From Miscanthus floridulus (Eukaryota; Streptophyta; Magnoliopsida; Poales; Poaceae), in contig NC_089581.1 of the NCBI RefSeq assembly GCF_019320115.1, positions 69,708,448 to 69,772,447 of the forward strand: a DNA stretch of 64,000 nucleotides, read 5' to 3'. A model generated the notes under the pieces. It searched no databases. It was not told the origin of the DNA and saw only the letters and a program-made list of their open reading frames with translations. This document shows positions 24,301-35,252 of this stretch, one piece after another (position 1 is the stretch's first letter; every line of letters starts with the position of its first letter). The position numbers and the translations under genes were made by a program.

Positions 24301-26487
24301 TTTTTATAACATATAAAGCTAATTCTACTATTAAAAATGCCCCACAATACCAACAAGGCAACCCTATTAGGGTATGCGTAGAAACAGCCATAGAACTTTA
24401 AGCAACAATAACTCAAAATCTACTTACCCAAAAATTATGCTATTTAGCTTTTTGAAAATCTTAAGAAAAGTAATACAACTCATTTATGGTCATCAAGGCA
24501 TGATTCATAACTTAACTGTGTCAATTAATTCAAACATGCAGGCCCATATAGAATAGGAGCAAAGCAACATAGGGCATATGTTATTTTTATAGCTCTTAAA
24601 ATATTAAGCCTAAAATCCTGAAATTTTTACCAGACATCAACCATCACCTGAGTAGGACTCCATAAAAATTTCACTTTTATTTGGGCAAAGCAACTGTAGT
24701 TATCAAAAAGACAAGACACAACTAATATTAAAAACCTAACTGCATAAATTGATTTTTACAGCAAAAACTTTAAAGTAAAGCATGCCATATTATAGATCTA
24801 CTGCATAGATAATTTTACAACAAAAAGTCCACATTTGTTATTTTATGATTTTTCTACTAATTATTACAATTTTCCAAAGTTCAGCACATAATTCTGCAAA
24901 AGAAAAGATTAAACCCGAAAAGGAAAATACTTTTGCACTGGGAACCCTGGAGATCTTAGAAACTAGCTAAGCCCATATATGTAAATATATGTGTCTAGCA
25001 TTTATGCAAAGTGAACACATGAAAATTTTTCTATTTATGAGTGGGTCCTTCTTCTTCAACCTCACATAGAGCAGAGAAAGGGCAGAGGGCGTCGAGTCGA
25101 CGAGGGGTGCCAGCGTTGCTAGAGAGCACGCAGTGCGCCAAGTTGCCGTTGTATGCCGTGGCGTTGGGGTGGAACAGCGCATAGTCGAGGGAGATGTCAC
25201 CGGCATGGCCAGAGTAGGTGAAGAATGGGTATGCGTTCACTATGAGGTACGACCCGGTCTATGCCAGGAAGTCGAGCATGGACTTCATGACAGCCTATGC
25301 GAGGTCCTCTAGGAACACGCCCGTCGAGGACGGGTACGACGACACGAGCACGGTGAGTGCGATGGGTGATGTAGAGGGGGGAGTCCAGTAGCAGTAGCTT
25401 GAGCTTTGCTCAGCATCAATGGCGGCCATGGCCATGGCGCCAAAGGGAGCGAGGCAGAGAAGAGAGGGAGAATGGAGAGGGCAGGGGGCAGGCTCAGGCT
25501 TGGTTTCTCCAAAACGACACGCGACGGCGAGGTGGCGCACAAGCAGCGAGCGCACAAGGCCACATGGCAGTGGCATCCTGTGCTTAGTCGGTTCTGTTCA
25601 ATTAGATTCAAAACTCAATTCTACCCTAAAAATGCGACTGAACATCAATCTTTGTCCCTTCGTATAACCTAATCTGTTAAGTTCTGGCATAAGACATAGT
25701 AACAAATGTTGTAGATCTATATGAGGACTACAACTTTGCTTAAAGGTTCAAAGTCTAATTTGGCCTGGTTGGAGAGATACGAGGTTCCAAAGTGAGGTTC
25801 ACGAAACTTGAAAACTGAATACTTCAGTTCCAACACTTAGCCGATTTTTGGAGCTTCAAAACAGCACTGAGTTGATCTTCAACGTCCTATTCGAGGCACT
25901 TAGAAATCGAATCAAGCCTTGATTCAAAAATAAGGTTTGTTCTACATAACATGTACTACAACTTTTATTTAGGTTCCACTACCATCCAAGTAATCTAAGC
26001 CACAGTTCAAACCAAGTCAAACTAGCATCATAGTAAAGCTTAAATTAGAGTTTTAGACCGATTGGGCCATTTTCTTGACTTCTGTTCAACACGAACCCTT
26101 CATGACTTTTATTGTAGAGTTCAATTAGAGTCATTTAGGAAAGGTAGCAAGGTTTGTTTGACAACTCATATTCCCATTTACCTAATAAAGCAATCCAAGA
26201 AAGATTATAACTTATCATTTCATGTGACTTCTTGATTCCGAACTTCATAAAACTTTTCCACTGGTCAAGATGGATGCACGTTGATGTAATGTACATGAAA
26301 TAAGCATGTTTAAAATTACTCTACCATAATATTAACAAGGGTCCACATGTAAGTAAAGGTGTGTTGTCCAACTTTAAGTTGGAGCTCACTCTTGTAGATT
26401 TGATCTTTCACCTTCATCACCACTTAACATGTCAGGTTTGAGCTCAAACCCATTGCTTAACTGGTGACAAACACCTGGGGTGTTACA
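21324..26487 (-). repeat. Solo LTR of the M family (5164 bp) with target duplication, inserted in gag of M
   Basis: Bounded by TGTGACAGAACC at the left and GGTGTTACA at the right, and flanked by AATTG at 21319-21323 and again at 26488-26492, a perfect 5-bp target duplication. Gag coding continues across the two flanks. The LTR is similar to the 5' LTR of M (29074-33933) and to the solo LTR at 53800-58180; for example all three carry the CACCCGACTTCTACCGGTC block. Only one LTR with a clean duplication means the rest was removed by recombination between the LTRs. A GC-rich island at about 25060-25590 holds a gene fragment. The remainder is AT-rich and non-coding. Confidence 0.9.
25031..25426 (-). 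pseudogene. Fragment of a GH17 glucan endo-1,3-beta-glucosidase gene captured in an LTR
   Basis: One minus-strand frame reads IALTVLVSSYPSSTGVF, then MLDFLA, TGSYLIVNAYPFFTYSGHA and GDISLDYALFHPNA. This is the conserved beta-strand region of plant family-17 beta-1,3-glucanases, where NAYPFF.Y precedes ISLDYALF. It covers only about 110 residues of a domain normally over 300 long. The catalytic glutamates are not included, so it is non-functional. Two in-frame TAG codons (about 25295 and 25255) stand where CAG would give Gln. The frame loses family resemblance after about 25130. The fragment lies in the GC-rich island of an otherwise AT-rich LTR and is absent from the matching region of the other two LTRs of the family by eye. 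The family call is from recall of the GH17 pattern, not a search. Confidence 0.75.
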
Positions 26488-26492
26488 AATTG

Positions 26493-26778
26493 TGTTTAGC
26501 CATTCGTCCACCTGGAGCGGTTCTTCGGTCACCTTGAAGATAGGAGGCTTGGTGTCCAGGAAATCCTTGAAAGAGCTATATTGATTTGGCTCAGGTCCTT
26601 GATGTTGTTGATGGGCGTGAGCATTGTTCTACATGATGAGGTGTAGTGTTTCCTCCATAGTTCTCTGACTACTCAAGAATTGTGCAAAGAATTCATTTGC
26701 AGACGGTGGTGGCGGTGGTGGTAAGTCACCGTTGTTGCCACCCTAGTTGTTGCCTGCTCCAGCGCGAGTGCGAGTCAT
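26493..26778 (-). pseudogene. Gypsy gag N-terminal part of element M
   Basis: It starts with ATG at 26778, giving MTRTRAGAGNN and then a Pro-rich stretch, ANEFFAQFLSSQRTMEETLHL, and a His/Gln-rich segment. This is followed by SSFKDFLDTKPPIFKVTEEP, typical of the N-terminus of plant gypsy gag. The frame reaches the solo LTR at 26492 and resumes at 21323. At least two codons are TAG for CAG. The real protein would have been the gag precursor. Confidence 0.8.
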
Positions 26779-27149
26779 CTACAAGGTTGCAACAATAAGT
26801 TATTATTGGATGATGTCAGGAGATTGCAGATAAATTGTATAATCATGCCAAACTAAAATTACTGGAGAGAATCTTAAATTCATACAATAAAAACAGAGGC
26901 ATAATACTTCATTCTTGCAACATGACATCACCAATTTGATCACTTATCGGGCTCGCAGCGCGTTAACATGCATGTCCTAATCACCAGTAAAATGAAACTG
27001 GAATTTCATTAAAGTTCAACCCATCATGAAACAACATGTAGAGTGCCAATATTACATGGAAGTCAACCCACTAATACCAAACTTCAAGCTACAAGTCTAT
27101 TACATAAATAATAGGGATACATCTAGCGCTTTAACTAGTCACTAGGCGA
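26779..27149 (-). other. Spacer between extra ORF and gag of element M
   Basis: AT-rich, no ORF or motif seen. It presumably serves as untranslated sequence between the upstream ORF and gag. Confidence 0.5.
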
Positions 27150-28207
27150 CTCTAATCTTCCACGTGTTTGTTGTCGAGGTCGGAGATAGGATCGTCCTCA
27201 TCCTCTAGTTCTACTTATTCTTCCTCCCAACCATCATCCTCAACCAATATCTCTAGATATTCTTCTTCCTCATTAAGGATTAGGTGCAGTTGATTGTTTA
27301 GGAAATGCACCTCCTACTGTAGATCAACCACCATGTTCTAGGTCTATGCAAGCTGCTAGTGCAAGTCCCTTTCGACACGGTCCTACTACATGCTCAAGGC
27401 ATGGGTCCTGTCTCATTCTACTTCTACCATAGCTGCACAGTTGTTTGCTAGGATCCACTGGCACGTAGTTGTGAATGCCTCAACACAGGAGGCCTCCAGC
27501 TACTCCCATAGTCCTGCTAACATTGCTTGATCATTCGCTCTTGCCTCTTGGGTGCCCGCTCTCTAATGATCAACTTGCTCCATTTAGGCGTGGAGATTTC
27601 CCAAAGCTACATAAGCTTGATCAGTTTCCCATTGAGCCTCACTTGCTACCTTTTTGTGCTTACGCACATGCTTCTTTAGCTTACGCTGTGCAGCTTCGGC
27701 TCTCATGAGCTTATCCATGCAAGTGGTATAGGACTCCTACCAGAAGTCCCTTATGTCCTGACGAGTGTAGAACATCTTCATTACTACAAACATGGCACTC
27801 ATAGCGGGACTAGCACTGTCTATCCGCTCATCCCGATCTCGGATCAACGCATTGCTGTTGCGTTGTGCCCATACTATTGTGGATGGATCCACCTGAGAAA
27901 AAGTACTAGTGGCACTGCTGGTAAGCTCATTCCCGTGCTGTTGACAAATCTGACTTAGTATCTCAAAGGCTACTATTTGGATAGCCTCCCAAGGAGTTCT
28001 TCCTTCAGATTCTGCCTTCCATTCCTACCATTGGTTATGAGCTAGTATGGTCAGTTGTACTTCATACCATGGTTGTCCCTCCAGGTATACATCATTCCAG
28101 TAATAGAGGGGTGGTTCGTAATACCCCACATAATGCAAGACTCTCCAAAGTAGGGCAAGAGTTTCAAACATCAATAGGAAATTCTCCTTTCTAGCCGGTG
28201 CTGCCAT
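27150..28207 (-). pseudogene. Extra ORF upstream of gag in element M (coiled-coil-like), decayed
   Basis: From an ATG at 28207 one frame reads MAAPARKENFLLMFETLALL, then YYWNDVYLEGQPWYEVQLTI, SEGRTPWEAIQIVAFEILSQ and RDERIDSASPAMSAMF. A long Glu/Gln/Lys/Arg-rich, probably coiled-coil part and an acidic C-terminus (EEEEYLEILVEDDGWEEE) follow. It ends near 27150. About fifteen in-frame stops interrupt it, nearly all TAG where CAG fits. It lies between the 5' LTR leader and gag, where some plant gypsy families have an additional ORF. I recognise it as a recurrent grass retrotransposon protein but know no function. No zinc finger, protease or polymerase motif is present. Confidence 0.65.
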
Positions 28208-29056
28208 CTGTACCAACAACATGTGCAACTCTTGTGAGACAAAGTCATAATGGATAAGAGTTACATAACTAAGTAAGAGATTTATAAGGGAGGAACAATG
28301 CAAGTATGAAAGAATGATTTATCATGATGCATGCATGTTCCGTACGTCCTTACAAACTTAGGAAAAATTATTTCTAACAACATACACGGTGGCATACATA
28401 TGTTCTCTCATATATAGCGTAACTAGTCGGGCTACACGTTTTGCTATTAATGTACTTGCACAAGGATTTCATTTCCGCCCAACCCCACAAGTATATATGC
28501 AGAATGTAGATCTGGGATCTAGGTTGCAATCTAAATACTTCCATATATATATACCCATATATATATACTTCCATATCAAGGCTACCCGAAAGTAAATACA
28601 TCCTATATATACATATAAATATGCATATATAGTCATATCAAAGCTAACCCTCAATTAAATACTTCTATATATATATGAAGCATATATACACTTTAGTATC
28701 AAAGCTAACTCTCCCCATTAGACCGCATGCTCACAACTTGCGGTCATGCCACTATGATGATGATTGGCATCTTACCTTAGGCGTAGAGGCATTTGATCCA
28801 TACATTATCACTCAAATGAATGGCATCCATACAATAGCACGCTGTATGGACAATGAAAAGGAAAACCCCCAAGTTAGTACTTAGTTAGCCACCTGAAAGT
28901 CCTTAACTAGGCATAAAGGAAGTGATCACTAGCACACTTTAGATTCAAACTCTAGGTTTTAAAACATCTATATATAGGTATAACTTGCTAGAAACTGGTT
29001 TTGGAAAACAAAAACCTTTATTTTCAATACACATGTGGCAATTAATATTGAATCTT
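28208..29056 (-). other. 5' leader of element M with AT microsatellite
   Basis: Non-coding leader between PBS and upstream ORF. It contains AT-rich simple repeats, mainly ATATATAC and ACTTCCATATATATA at about 28540-28690. Confidence 0.6.
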
Positions 29057-29068
29057 GCTCTGATGCTA
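29057..29068 (-). promoter_or_regulatory. Degenerate primer binding site of element M
   Basis: The minus strand reads TAGCATCAGAGC a few bases from the end of the 5' LTR, against TGGTATCAGAGC for initiator tRNA-Met. Two or three substitutions show decay. Confidence 0.65.
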
Positions 29069-29073
29069 GCTAT

Positions 29074-32000
29074 TGTAGAACCGACCAATTTATAAGAGCA
29101 CAAGTACAATGGCAGCCCGCAAGCGGTTGCACTGTCATACTTGAGCCCATATAAACCTGGTAGTCCATCGAGTACCGCGATGGGTCTCGATTAACCATCA
29201 ACATACAACCAAGATCATACATGATTCAACATACATGGCACATGTTACATAAAGTTCACAGATACAGTTCATTCATTAGAGTATGAATTAAGGTTATTAC
29301 AAACTAAGTTCAGTAAATAGTAGCGGAAGCAAATTTAAAGTTGAAAATAACATCTGCCATCATAGTTCAAATACATAGTGCCAATTCATGATCAAACTCC
29401 CACAAAAGCATATAAGAAGGATTAATAAGAGATGCTTGCCCAGGGCCCACTCCTCATCCACGGCAGGACAAAAGCAGTTCTTGCAATAGCTATGATAAAC
29501 TATACTATCTACAATAATGGGAATAAAACCCTAAGTACAAGAAGGTACTTAGCTAGACTTACCCATCGTAAACTAAAAATAATGTGACTCCAAGGATTAT
29601 GCAAGGCTTTATAAGTGGAGGTAGCTTGACAAAATTTTGCATAAAAAGTGACTAACTCAATTGTACAATTATAATTCGATCATCAAGTTAATTATAGCTA
29701 TTCATCTCTAGATTAGCAACTAACCTATGCCAAACATGTAGTATATCATTTAGTAGCATACAATAGTAACCATAGCCGGTGTAGTAATTCCATGTTCATC
29801 TGGTCCATCACATTCCATAACATAATTATTATGATGTTGGGGCTAGCCAAGTTTCTCACTGTCTAGGAGAGACGGCGATTCAAATCGATTTCAACCAGCT
29901 GGGAATTTATTCCTAACATAAACCTAGGTAGACCAGATCAATGGTCACCTTAGGTCACCTTTGATACAACTCAGGTACACATTTTGTGGGTTCGCCTAGC
30001 GCTGCACAATTAGGGACAGCCAGCTGCCAGGATGATCTAGACTACCCTACCCTTGGGCTCATGGCTAGCTCTTCGCACATCCTTACTACCATCCAGAGTG
30101 CACACTCTAATAGAGCGGGACCCTGCCTGAGTTGAGCTACTTAGCTTCATGGTAGGAATGAGTTATCCGGCCAACTAAGTGAGAGGCATGTGTTCAATCT
30201 TGTTGGAAGTGCCAACAATGGTACGGTCCTTAATCAGCATAGACGGAATCACATGAGTCCACCTACACATAGACTCTGCCCAGCCTCCATTTTCATTACC
30301 TCATGGTTCTTTTCACAATAGCAAATATAGCTAACCGTACTTCGGTATCCACCTATATCTCACAGGTGACAGGAAATCACCCGACTTCTACCGGTCTAAG
30401 CATGACTAAGCATATGTTTGATCCAAGATCTACATAGGGTTAAAGGTATATGTAATTAGACAAGGTAGTTCTATGCATCAAGTGTTTCCAATCAACTCTT
30501 ATAACCTAATGCATCAAACATAAAGGACTCAAGTAATATTTTGTAAAACATGAGAGACTTTGAATGCTCCGGGGCTTGCCTTTGAGGAAAGAGGTTGGCC
30601 GGTGATCTGGGCACTCAGAGAGATCTTTGAGAGTCTGCTCCTCTTCTCCTACAGTTGTGGCCTAAGGCGTCTCCTGCTGATCCTCCTCCTCTTCTTCATT
30701 GAACTCCAATAGAGTTATTTTGTTGGACGATCCTATATGCATGAGCATGAATTAAGATATCATGAATGCATATATGAGGATATGTATAATATGGTATGAT
30801 GTAATGAATGCATCCTCATAAGTGTTTTCAATGACTTAGCATTAAAGTAATAGCAAGTTGCAACTTATTTAACTGAGTAGGTGCATATCTCTTTTCTAAT
30901 AACTAAACAAACACTTATGTAAACCATTTTCTGGACTACTAGACAAGCGCCACTTGTTTTGACCATAATTGGAGTTATATATATCAAAATAATATGGTTG
31001 TGGACATTCTGAAAATCTTATGAAATTTCTTACAACTTTGTTTTAATCATCTTAATGTGATTCAGTAGTTATCAAGGTCAAACAAATCAATACCTCATAT
31101 CTATACAGAGAGCAAGCATTTCTAATAGCAGACTTCTAACAGCCATACTTCTTAAACCATGAGGCCTATGACTATAAAAATTTAACACAAGGTAGATCAA
31201 TAAGTTATCTACAACTTTTTTATTAACAAGTTTTGCAGAAAAGACCATTATCATCATGAAATTATCAACTCAACTAAAACTATACATGTAGCCATCTAGT
31301 TGAATTATAAAGCAATAATTAACAAGTTGCATACAACCAATTGCTTTTAAGCCGTATTAATAATGTAAACATATCATATGTATCACAAGTACCATAGAAA
31401 ACATCATGGTCAAACATAACTAACTTGTTTATATCCATTTATTATTTTCCTTAAATAATAGGGTGATTTAAAGGATAAATAATTCATGTGCTTAATAAAT
31501 TCTGATAAAATTACAATAGCCTAAAAATTACAATAGCCTAAAAATGACCTTAATAGTCCACTATACAAATTTCATGCCATTTGGATAAGTACAACTACCT
31601 CTACAAAAATGACAAGTTATCTAGGCTGATTTTAACAAAAATAGTATAGCATAGTGAAAAGTGTCAAACAACAAATTTAATATTTTTCTTACATTCCTCC
31701 AAGCATAAGAATACTATGTAAAAATTTGCATGATCATATGTCATATATTTTAACCCCAATTAATTTCACTAGAAACTAGCAATTAACTAGGATTAAATAT
31801 GAAGACCATATTCAAAATATGACTACTGCAAGTTTAGTATTTTTCCTAGCTATATAATGTCAACACATGACCAGAAAAATTGAAATCATAATTTTATCAC
31901 CTTCCTAGCTCAACTTATGCATTTAATAAGATAGAAATCATTTAAAAAGCATTTATCTATCTATATTTTATTCTCCTAAAACAATACTAGAAATAGTGCA

Positions 32001-33933
32001 TCTCATATTTTTATCAAATACTACACTTTAAGATGAAACTAACAAAATTTGGTTCACCAAAATTGGACACTTCTAGCTTGAGATATGAATTTTTGAAACA
32101 TGCATTCAAATCTGTGAAATAAATCAAAAAATCACTTCTATACACACCGACAGCCGGGACCCGCGGTCAACGGGGACCCACCCGTCAGAAACACAGAAGT
32201 AGAGGAGATGCTCCGACCAATGATATCTCACTGGTGACAAGATCACCGACGACGACGACAACACCTACGTGCTCATCTCATCAAGCCACATCGATAGGTG
32301 TGCTCGGCTAGCCTCGAAGCTCACCGGAAGTAGCTCGCCGACGGCAATGGCAGATGGTGGTGGCCACGCGGTAGTACGCCAGCGTCCTCTGGCCACCATA
32401 TGCTCCGGTGAGGTGCTCTATTGCTTCATGGTAACCTATCGGAGCTAACCTAGGTGGCTAGGGTTCCGGTGATGTGACATCAAGCTCTGACCGCGTGCAT
32501 GCCCGCGCGGCGGCGCACAAAGCATGGCGGTGCTCTCCTTGTTCCAATGAGATGGCAACAGGAGAAAGGTCTCCATCATGCCATTAGCTAGACCTAGGGT
32601 TACCCTACCAAAGGTGTAAGAGTACAGAGGGACACGGTCGATAAGCTCGACGGCAATGAGCTCTAGTGCCACGACGGCAATGGTAGCCACACGTGGAGCG
32701 GTGAACCATTTTGGCACCGACACGAGTAGCATCAACCCTCGCTTTGACCTAAGCTACTAGACACTAGCGGGGTGCTGGACTAAAGGAGATGGATGCATGT
32801 GGGGTAGTGGAATGGTCGGGCCACTACGAGCATGGAGCTTGGCGGCGCTCTGTTGATGGCGCGGGGGCGGCAAAGCAAAATACGCCATTACCTTGCTCGA
32901 CAAGAAGGGCAAGTTGGTCAGGGTGGAAGAGGTGATAATGGCAGAGCTGTTGGTGTGATCGAATGGGAAATGGTGTGGCGATGAAAGCGAGCGAGCACAG
33001 TGGAGCGATGGCGATGGCACAGCAGCGCGGTGTTGCGCTTTGCTCTAGCACGGGCAAGAGAGAAGCGAGGTGCGAGAGTGAAGGAAGCGAGCAACGTAGG
33101 CACGAGACATAACCCTTCACACTAGCCAAATCAGCCGGGCCGATGCCGACATATGGCCACCACGTGGTGCACCTGCTCTGCACTGGTCGGCCACTGATGG
33201 CGGTGTGGACACGGCCATCAGAGGCGATGTACATGACTGACAGAGCTACTTCACGCGATCATAACTCCTAAATTGTCCATCCAATGCAAAAACTTTTTTA
33301 ACAAGACTTGTAGAGCTACACGAGATCTACAACATTGCTAAAAGGACTTTGGCCTAAATCCTAATGGTTCATAGGTAATATCATCCCAAAGTGCAGCACT
33401 TGAAATTGTAAACGCAGTTTAGAATTAGAAAAAATTTTAAGTCTTCAAAATAGCACTGCATTGATTTTTGTGAGCATGAGTATACCATGTTAAGCACTAA
33501 ATTAGACCTTGACCTAAAAATAAAAGTTGTTGCTCTAGTCAGGTACTACAACTTTTCTTAAGGCTGCACTACCATGCAAAGTATCTAGAGTATAGTTCAA
33601 CTTAGGTCAATCATGCAACATGAAAATGATAACTTACACTATACCCATGACTTAGAGGCCAAATTGGTCCAAGTCATGAATACCAAAGTTATTCCATATG
33701 ACATTCTAAACATGTTAAAAGTACTCCTAAGGTCCCACAAGCATTTTATACAGTGGTCACATGTAAATCCTAGCATATGTGAGCATTAGCATATATATAT
33801 GAATCAACATTTCATGTGACAAAGTATAAGAATGAGATGAAATTTCATATGCTCATGTTCATGAATGCTTGGATGACGCTTGTGCTAATGAAATGCAAGT
33901 GCAAATTGAGATGCTTAACATAGAGGTGTTACA
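29074..33933 (-). repeat. 5' LTR of gypsy element M (4860 bp)
   Basis: Begins TGTAGAACCGACC and ends GAGGTGTTACA, giving TGTAACACC on the sense strand. It aligns by eye with the solo LTRs at 21324-26487 and 53800-58180 in order and spacing of many blocks, including the CCAGCTGGGAATTTATTCC and CACCCGACTTCTACCGGTC segments. A GC-rich island at about 32150-33240 stands in AT-rich surroundings. No coding sequence could be assigned. The candidate target duplication is 33934-33938 (ACCAT), with its partner out of view. Confidence 0.85.
32150..33240 (-). other. GC-rich island in the 5' LTR of element M
   Basis: The composition jumps to GC-rich, with GACCCGCGGTCAACGGGGACC at the left edge. On the minus strand the text resembles a plant gene leader (CTCGCTTCCTTCACTCTCGC and similar). 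Minus-strand ORFs here reach 136 codons, but none resembles a known family. It occupies the place taken by the GH17 fragment in one sister LTR and by another GC-rich block (54600-55400) in the other. Confidence 0.45.
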
Positions 33934-35240
33934 ACCATCATCGCGGTTGGGTTCTATTTCCACCTGAAAACCGCCGTATGATACGGTGATGAACACTAAG
34001 GCACACAATCTTAACATTTGGCATTGAAACAAAGCAAAACTGTGCACTTAGAAAACTAAGAAAAGCACAATTCTAGTACTTGAGTTCAATGGTGAATAAT
34101 AAGGCACACAAATTTACATTGAAAGAAAGCCAAACTGCACACTTAGAAAACATAAGGAAAGCGCAATGCCAGTACTCTTAGATTGAAAGGAATCTAACTT
34201 GAGTTCCATACATTCATACTGAATAAGTAGGTGGACACTACCAAGCTAACAAGCATGCCAAAAGCTAAAATGCAGATACTAATTAGGATGACACTATACA
34301 AAAGTTAAAAGTCCTTCATATGTACATCATTGGTTGCATAATTAATCATTCTCCATGCAGATCCTAGTCAACCTCCATGGGATCGTTGTGAATCTCCATA
34401 ATATCCTACAAATCATTGTTGACCTCCATGGGATCGTTGTCAATCTCCATGTCATCTCAAGCCTTGACCACTACAACCCTATCCACATCCATTGGTACAC
34501 TTTCATTTAGCTCATTGACTTTGTTCACAAAGCACTAATTCAGTGAACTAATACTAAAGAGAATAAAGCTCACAAGCTGCACTCCATGAATATACAAGGC
34601 CACAAACTCTAGAACAAGAAGATGCATTTTCATCTGTAGATCCAACAAAATTACTATAGTTAGGTTGGAGGTGAAGGAGCAGAGAGCACGAGAGAGCAAT
34701 ACAAAGGAATATAGAATCTAGTGAAGGAGCAGATCTAGTGTAGTTGCCTTAGATCCAGATGGAGCAGAGAAGCAGGAACGACGTGCTAAAGATTTGTGCG
34801 CCAGTGAGGTTGGAGGTGAAGGAGCAGTGAGCACATGAGAGGCTGCCTTTCATCCGATGCCAGTAGGGTGAAGCAGAGTGGGAATGGATGGGAGAGTGTG
34901 GTAGGACCATAGGAGTGTATATACATAGTTCAATAAACTGGTTGCCCCTGTACTAGGGCCTAGTGTCCAAGGAAGTAGGATGCCTCCAACACATCAATTG
35001 ATACTTGGATCTACTATCATTTATAGTTCAATAAATTGAACACCTGGTTAATTACCTTGTATTTAGTTCAACAATAGTTGTACAATAGTGATAGATTTTA
35101 GTCCGACACATCAATTAATACTTGGATGTACTAGTATTTATGTTTTAATAAATTGAACACCTAGATAATCACATTACATTTAGTTTAACAACAGTTGTAC
35201 AAAAGTGACAGATTTCAGTCCGATACATCATAAATTGATA
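33934..35240. other. Degraded sequence right of element M, with short repeats
   Basis: No gene could be recognised. A direct repeat of CTCCATGGGATCGTTGTG type occurs at about 34370 and 34425. A segment with GGAGGTGAAGGAGCAG repeats at about 34665 and 34810. A 117-bp tandem duplication lies at 34989-35222. Together they look like decayed non-autonomous transposon DNA or the tail of the pseudogene that follows on the minus strand. Confidence 0.4.
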
Positions 35241-35252
35241 CTTGAATCTACT
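34989..35252. repeat. 117-bp tandem duplication plus partial third unit
   Basis: Unit 1 (34989-35105) and unit 2 (35106-35222) both begin ACACATCAATT and end with AGTCCG. A third, about 30-bp partial unit follows. Units differ by roughly 15%, so the duplication is old. Confidence 0.75.

Larger units (their letters stand above)
20230..33933 (-). mobile_element. Ty3/gypsy element M (5' part), minus strand, split by two insertions
   Basis: From right to left on the minus strand: 5' LTR 33933-29074, a PBS-like site, a long leader with an extra ORF, gag from 26778, a solo LTR (21324-26487) inserted in gag, then the rest of gag and the protease down to 20230, where copia element A cuts it. RT, RNase H, integrase and the 3' LTR, if present, lie left of the window. 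The protease type (DSGASHSF), gag and PBS fit chromovirus-like Ty3/gypsy; the exact lineage is not settled here. Confidence 0.8.

Noticed and set aside
28540..28690. ATATATAC-rich stretch as a promoter or replication origin
   Set aside because: Simple microsatellite in the leader of element M with no further signal.
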